Assembly: GCF_002776525.5 (NCBI RefSeq)
Contig: NC_045443.1
Coordinates: 43,007,747-43,071,746 of the forward strand
DNA: 64,000 nucleotides
From: Piliocolobus tephrosceles
Taxonomy: Eukaryota; Chordata; Mammalia; Primates; Cercopithecidae
Reading direction: 5' to 3'
In this document: positions 58,196 to 64,000 of the stretch, one piece after another
How positions within the stretch are numbered: the stretch's first letter is position 1
Layout: each line of letters starts with the position of its first letter
The notes under the pieces: model-generated
The model's input: the letters and a program-made list of their open reading frames with translations, nothing else
The model's database searches: none
Told to the model about the DNA's origin: nothing
Made by a program: the position numbers and the translations under genes

Positions 58196-58530
58196 ATTTT
58201 TTATTTCAATAGCTTTTGAGGTACAAGTCATTTTTAATTACATGGATGAATTCTATAGTAGTGAGTTCTGAGGTTTTAGTGCACTCATCACCTGAGCAGT
58301 ATATGCTGTACCCAATAGTTAGTCTTTTATCCCTCCCCCCTCTCCATCGAGTCCCCAATGTCATTACATCACTGTGTATGTCTTTGCATCCTCCTAGCTT
58401 AGCTCCCATGTATAAGTGAGAACATATGGTATTTGGTTTTCCATTTCTGAGTTACTTCACTTAGCATAGTGGCCTCTAGCTTCATCCCAGTTGCTGCAAA
58501 AGTTACTGCAGAAAACATTATTTCATTCTT

Positions 58531-58840
58531 TTGTTTGTTTGTTTGTTTGTTTGTTTTTGAGACAGAGTTTCACTCTGTTGCCCAGGCTAGAGTGCAGTGG
58601 CGTGATCTCTGCTCACTACAAGCTCCGCTTCCCGGGTTCACACCATTCTCCTGCCTCAGCCTCCCGAGTAGCTGGGACTACAGGCACCCGCCACCGTGTG
58701 TGGCTAATTTTTTGTATTTTTAGTAGAGATGGGGTTTCACCGTATTAGCCAGGATGGTCTCGATCTCCTGACCTCGTGATGCACCTGCCTCAGCCTCCCA
58801 AAGTGCTGTGATTACAGGCGTGATTACCATGCCTGGCCTT
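58531..58840 (-). mobile_element. AluY-like in L1 3' UTR
   Basis: Antisense Alu with (GTTT)n tail. 'ttatttcatt' occurs before (about 58519) and after it (about 58840) as target duplication. Confidence 0.9.
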
Positions 58841-58877
58841 ATTTCATTACTTTTTATGGCTGAGTAGTATTCCATGG

Positions 58878-59030
58878 TATGTGTATATAGTGTCTATACA
58901 CACATACCATGTGTATAGTGTCTATACACACATACCATGTGTATATATGGTGTCTATACATACATACCATATATATATGGTGTCTCTACATACATACCAT
59001 GTGTATATATGGTGTATATATATACCACAT
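58878..59030. repeat. Minisatellite of about 40-bp units
   Basis: About four imperfect units built on 'ccatgtgtatatatggtgtc' and 'tatacatacataccat' expand the short 'ccatggtgtatatata' site of the L1 3' UTR. Units contain internal inverted symmetry. Confidence 0.88.
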
Positions 59031-59049
59031 TCTCTTTATCTACTCATTG

Positions 59050-62000
59050 GTCAATGGGTACTTAGGTTGGTTCCATATCTTTGCAGTTGTGAATTGTGCT
59101 GCTATTAACATACTTGTGCATGTGTCTTTTTCATATAATCTTCTTTACTTTTGGGTAGATACCCAGTAGTGGGATTGTTAGATCGAATGATAGATCTACT
59201 TTTAGTTCTTTAAGGGATCTCTATGCTGTTTCCCACAGAGGTTGTACTAATTTATATTCCTACCAGCAGTATAAAAGTGTTCCCTTTTCACCACATCCAC
59301 ACCAACATCTATTGTTTTTTGACTGTTTTATCATGGCCATTCTTGCAGGAGTAAGGTGGTATCTCATTGTGGTTTTAATTTGTATTTTCCTGATGATTAG
59401 TGATGTTGAGAATTTTTTCATACATTTTTTGGCTATTTGTATATCTTCTTTTGAGAAATTTCTATTCGTGTCTTTTGCCTACTTTTTGATGGATTATTTT
59501 TTTTTTCTAATTCATTTAAGTTCCTTATAGATTCTGCATACTAGCCCTTTCTCAGATGCATAGTTTGCAAATATTTTCTCCTATTCTGTGGATTATCTGT
59601 TTACTCTGATGACTATCTCTTTTGCTGGGTAGAAGCTTTTTTGTTTAATTAGGTCTTATTCATTTATTTTTGTTATTGTTGTATTTGCTTTTGGGGTCTT
59701 AGTCATGAATTCTTTTCCTAGGCCAATGCCCAGAAGTGTTTGTCCAGTATTATCTTTTAGAATTTTTATTGTTTCAGGTTTAAGACTTAAGTCTTTGATC
59801 AGTCTTGAGTTGATTTTTGTATAAGGTGAGAGATGGGAATCCAGTTTCATTCTTCTACATGTGGCTTGCCAGATTTCCTAGCAACATTTATTGAATGGGA
59901 TGTCCTTTCCCCAATTTGTGCTTTTGTATGCCTTGTCAAAGATCATTTGGTTGTAAGTATTTGGCTTTATTTCTGGGTTCTCTATTCTGTTCCATTGGTC
60001 TACATGCCTATTTTTATATCAGTACCATGCTGTTTTGGTAACTGTAGCCTTCTAGTATAGTTTGAGGTTGGGTAATATGAACAAATCCAGATTTGTTCTT
60101 CTTCCTTGGGGTTTCTTTGGCTATGTGGGCTCTTTTTTGGTTCCATATGAATTTTATAATTCTTTATTCTAGTTCTGTATAATTTGAAATCCACTAATGT
60201 GATGCCTCCAGTTTTGTTCTTTTTGCTTAGTGGGGTTATTTGGGCTCTTTTTTGGTTCCATATGAAGTTTTGGATTGCTTTTTATAGTTCTTTGAAAAAT
60301 GATGATGGTATTTTGATGGAAATTGCATTAAATCTATAGATTGCTTTGGGCAGTTATGGTTATTTTCATACTGTTGATTCTTTTCATCTATCATCATGGG
60401 ATGTGTTTCCATTCATTTGTGTCATTTATGATTTCTTTCAGTAGTGTTTTGTGGTTTTCTTTGTAGATATCTTTCAACTCTGATTAAGGATATTTCTAGG
60501 TATTTTACTTTTATTATTATTTTTGCAGCCATTGTAAAAGGGATTGAGTTCTTGATTTTATTCTCAGCTTGGTCATTGTTGTTGTATAGCAGAACAACTA
60601 ATTTGTATACATTGATTCTGTAACCTTAGACTTTGCTGAATTTATGCATTATGTCTAGGAATCTTTTGGATAAGTCTTTAGGGTTTTCTAGGTATACAAT
60701 CATATCATCGGCAAACAATGTTAGTTTGATTTCCTCTTTTCCAATTTGGATGTACTTTATTTCTTTCTCTTGCCTGGTTGCTCTGGCTAGGACTTCCAGT
60801 ACTATGCTGAATAGAAGTGGTAAAAGTGGGCATCCTTGTCTTGTTCCAGTTCTCAGAGGGAATGTTTTCCACTTTTCCTGATCCAGTATAATGTTGACTA
60901 TGGATTTGTCATACATGGCTTTTATTATTTGAGGTAAATCCTTTCTGTGCCTAGTTTATTAAGAATTTTTAATCATAAGGGATACTGGATTTTATCAAAT
61001 GTGTTTTCTGCATCTATTGAGATGATCATATTGTTTTTGTTTTTAATTCTGTTTATGTGATCTATCATATTTACTGACTTGCATATATTAAATCATCTCT
61101 GCCTCAATGGGATCAAACCCACTTGATCATGATATATTTTCTTTTTGATGTGCTTTTGGATTTGGTTAGCTGGATTTTGTTGAGGATTTTTCCATCTATG
61201 TTCATCAGGAATGTTGGTCTGTAGTTTTCTTTTTTAAATACCTTTCCTGGTTTTGGAATCAGGGTGATATGGGCTTCATAGAATGATTTATAGAGGATTC
61301 CCTCTTTCTCTTTTATTTATTTATTTGGCACGTGTCTCAAGATAGTACCCCTTTTCTCAATCTTTTTGAATAGTTTAAGTTTAAGTAAAATTGGTACCAA
61401 TTCTTTCTTTGAATGCCTGGTAGAATTCAGCTGTGAATCCATCTGCTCCTTGGCTTTTTTTGTTGTTGGCAATTTTTTTTTTTTTTTTTTTTGTTTCCTT
61501 CTTTTTTTTTTCTTTTTTTTTTTTTTTTTTTTTGGTCTGTTTAGGGTTTTTATTTCTTCCTGATTTAATCTAGGAGAATTGTATGTTTCCAGGAGTTTAT
61601 ACATTTCCTCTAGATTTTCTAATTTGTGCACATAAACGTGTTCATAGTTGTCTTGAATTATCTTCTGTAGTTCTGTAGTATCAGTTGTAATGTCTCCGGT
61701 TTCATTTCTAATTGAGCTTATTTAGATCTTCTCTCTTACTTTCTCGATTAATCTTGCTAACGTTCTATCAATTTTATCTTTTCAAAGTACCAGCTTTTTA
61801 TTGCATTTATTTTTTGTATTTTTTGGTCTCAATTTCATTTATTTCTTCTCTGATTTTTGTTATTTATTTTCTTCTGCTGGCTTTAGGTTTAGTTTATTCC
61901 TATTTCTTTGGTTTTTTGAGGTGTGACCTTAAGTTGTCACTTTGTGCTCTTTTAGACTTTTTGATGTAGGTATTTAATGTTATGAACTTTCTTCTTAGCA

Positions 62001-62866
62001 TTGCTTTTGCTGTATATCAGGGGTTTTGATAACTTGTGTCACTACCATCATTCACTTCAAATACTTTTAAAACTTCCATCTTGATTTCATTGTTAACCTA
62101 AAAATCATTCAGAACCAGATATTTAGGTATTTGTATAGTGTTGAGGATTCTTTTGCCATTGAGTTCTAGTTTTATTATACTTTGATCTGAAAGATACTTG
62201 AGATTATTTTGATTTTCTTAAATTTATTGAGACTTATTTTGTGACCTATTATATGGTCTGTCTTGGAGAATTTTCCATGCACTGATGAGAAGAATGTATA
62301 CTCTGCAGTTCTTAGGTAGAATGTTCTGTAAATATCTGTTAAGTCCATTTGTTCTAGAATGTAGTTTCAGTCCATTGTTTCTGTGTTTACTTTCTGTCTC
62401 AGTGATCTTTCTAGTCCTGTCAGTGGAGTATTTAAGTCCCCCACTAATATTGTGTTGCTGTCTACTTCACTTTTTAGATCTAGTAGTAATTGCTTTATAC
62501 TTCTGGAAGTTCAAATATTAGGTGCATATAAATTAAGGATTGTAATCTTGTTGGATTGGTCTTTTAATCATTATATAATGACCTTTTTCCTTTTTGCTGT
62601 TGTTGCTTTAAAGTCTGTTTGGCCTGATATAAGAATAGCTCCTCCTGTTCACTTTTTGTTTCCATTTGCATGGAGTATCTTTTCCACCCCTTTACCTTGA
62701 GTTTATAAGAGTCCTTATATGTTAAGTGAGTCTCTTGAAGACAGCAGATATTTGATTTGTGAGTTTTTTTAATCCATGCTACCATCCAGTATCTTTTAAT
62801 CGGAATACTTAGGCTATTTACATTCAACATTAATATTGAGATATGAGGTACTGTTCCATTCATCAT
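59050..62866 (-). pseudogene. L1 ORF2 pseudogene
   Basis: The start is recognisable at 62866 ('SILMLNVNSLSIPIKRY'). The endonuclease motif 'CCLQETHLTYKD' follows. An RT piece at 60626-60916 keeps 'GTRQGCPL' and 'LFADDMIVYLENP'. A pyrimidine tract with long T-runs (61474-61531) is inserted in the coding region. Multiple stops and frameshifts; no function expected. The 3' limit is approximate. Confidence 0.82.
61474..61531. repeat. T-rich low-complexity tract
   Basis: Long T-runs broken by single C and G groups, inside the old L1 ORF2. Confidence 0.9.
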
Positions 62867-62929
62867 GTTAGATGTTGCCTAGATACTTTTTTGTTGTGTT
62901 ATTGTTTTATAGGCCCTGTTTTATGCTTT

Positions 62930-64000
62930 CAAGAGGTTCTATTTGGATGCATATTAAGCTTTTGTTTCAAGATTTAGAACTCCTTTTCACATTTCTTGTA
63001 GCGCTGGTTTGGTAGTGGCAAATTCCCTCAGCATTTACTTGTCTGGAAATGATTTCATTTCTAGAGGCTAAATGTAGGATTCTAATCTCTTCTGGTTTGT
63101 AAGGTTTTTGCTAAGAACTCTCCTATTAGTCTGAAAAGTTTTTCCTTTATAAGTTACTTGCTGCTTTTGTCTCACAGCTCTTGGCATTCTTTCCTTGTTG
63201 TTGACTTTAGGTGGCCTGATGGTCATGTTCCTTGGTGTAATCTTTTTACAGTGAATTTCTCAGTATTTTCTTCTCTTTGAGGTTCCTGTATTTGGAAATT
63301 TAAATCTTTAGCAAGGCCAGGGATGTTTTTCTCAATTATTTCCTCAAATAAGTTTTTCAAACTTTTGGTCCTCTCTTCTCCTGCAGAAACACCAATTATT
63401 CTTAGGTTTGGCCATTTTACATAATCCTGTATTTCTTAGAGACTATGTTCATTTCTTTTTATTCTTTTTCCTTTATCTTTTTCTGACTAATTCAAAAGCC
63501 TTGTCTTTGAGCTCTGAAATTCTTTCTTCTACTTGTTCTAATCTATCATTTAAACTTCCCACTGCATTTTATATTTCTCTAAGTGTGTCTTTCATTTCCA
63601 GAAGTTCTGACTGGTTTTTCTTTCTTTTTTTTTTTTTTTTTTTTTTTTTTTTGGAGTCTCGCTCATCACCTATGCTGGAGCAGTGGCACGATCTCGGCTC
63701 ACTACAAGCTCCACCTCCTGGGTTCACACCATTCTCCTGCCTCAGCCTCCTGAGTAGCTGGGACTACTGGCACCCGCAACCATGCCCGGCTCATTTTTTT
63801 TTTTTTTTTTTGTATTTTTAGTAGAGACGGGGTTTCACCATGTTAGCCAGGATGGTCTCAATCTCCTGCCCTCATGATCTGCCCGTCTCGGCCTCCCAAA
63901 GTGCTGAGATTACAGGTGTGAGCCACCACGCCTGGCCTGGTTTTTCTTTACGTTATTGATCTCTCTAACACACTTTTCATTCATATCCTCCTGTTTTTTT
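62930..64000 (-). pseudogene. L1 ORF1 pseudogene, partial
   Basis: The antisense sequence follows ORF1 order from the C-terminal domain (near 63000) to the RRM (about 63400) and coiled coil (about 63480-63620), interrupted by an Alu. Frames are broken. It continues past the window end. Confidence 0.7.
63624..63936 (-). mobile_element. AluY-like with target-site duplication
   Basis: Antisense Alu with a long poly(T) and an expanded internal T-run. Flanked by ctggtttttcttt (63611-63623 and 63937-63949). Confidence 0.94.

Larger units (their letters stand above)
58196..64000 (-). mobile_element. L1 (L1PB/L1MA age), runs past the window
   Basis: Antisense 3' UTR from about 58200 ('gaggtacaagtcatttttaa', 'ttagtcttttatccctcc'), ORF2 from 62866 downward, and ORF1 from about 62930 to beyond 64000. 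It is inserted in the ORF1 of the older L1M. Two Alus and a minisatellite are embedded. Confidence 0.85.

Noticed and set aside
58881..59169. Tyr/His-rich repeat protein frames
   Set aside because: They are translations of the minisatellite in an L1 3' UTR.
1..64000. CRISPR arrays, tRNA, rRNA or a novel prokaryote-like system
   Set aside because: No regularly spaced direct repeats, cloverleaf or operon structure was seen. The DNA is clearly primate.

Overview
This is mammalian nuclear DNA, and most probably from an Old World monkey (Cercopithecidae). It is AT-rich and dominated by Alu and LINE-1 copies. At least three Alus (about 11.18, 34.2 and 50.3 kb) carry changes I associate with the cercopithecid AluYR lineage: 'ctcaagcctgtaatccc' near the head and 'gatccg(g/a)ccac' in the right arm, where human AluY has 'gatcgcgccac'. 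No bacterial-type genes, CRISPR arrays, rRNA or tRNA were seen, and no intact protein-coding gene of the host was recognised.

Layout. (a) 1-27 kb: AT-rich, probably intronic or intergenic. A broken L1M/HAL1-type LINE on the plus strand (about 4.65-10.69 kb) was later hit by an AluJ, a 2.06-kb Tigger1-like DNA transposon and a small Tigger-type element. A second L1M/HAL1-like copy (about 15.2-18.5 kb) is cut by Alus, an L1 3' end and a hAT-type fragment. An antisense MaLR LTR at 12.19-12.66 kb contains an unexpected hairpin of about 78-nt arms. L2, MIR and a THE1 solo LTR with 5-bp target duplications follow. (b) 27.0-28.4 kb: a CpG island with features of a TATA-less, possibly bidirectional promoter. 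It is the one convincing gene-related signal; the gene was not identified. A second GC-rich block lies at 29.0-29.4 kb. (c) 28.5-41.7 kb: Alus, LTRs, an L1ME, an ERVL-type internal region on the minus strand, and an RPL13A processed pseudogene inserted in it. A 400-bp piece of the L1ME locus at 34 kb seems to have been copied into an LTR at 32.4 kb. (d) 41.7-48.8 kb: one full-length but dead primate L1 on the minus strand, inserted in an MST-type LTR and bounded by a 15-bp target duplication. Inside it is a 100-N gap flanked by two 342-bp near-identical copies, best explained as an assembly overlap. (e) 48.8-64 kb: older L1s, all minus strand, peppered with Alus; the last L1 runs off the window.

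Nearly all L1s left of the CpG island are on the plus strand and all L1s right of it are on the minus strand. If the island fires in both directions, both sets would be antisense to the nearer transcript, the orientation that introns tolerate best. This is an inference. Repeat names rest on recognition by eye; boundaries without target-site duplications are approximate, by tens of bases or more.
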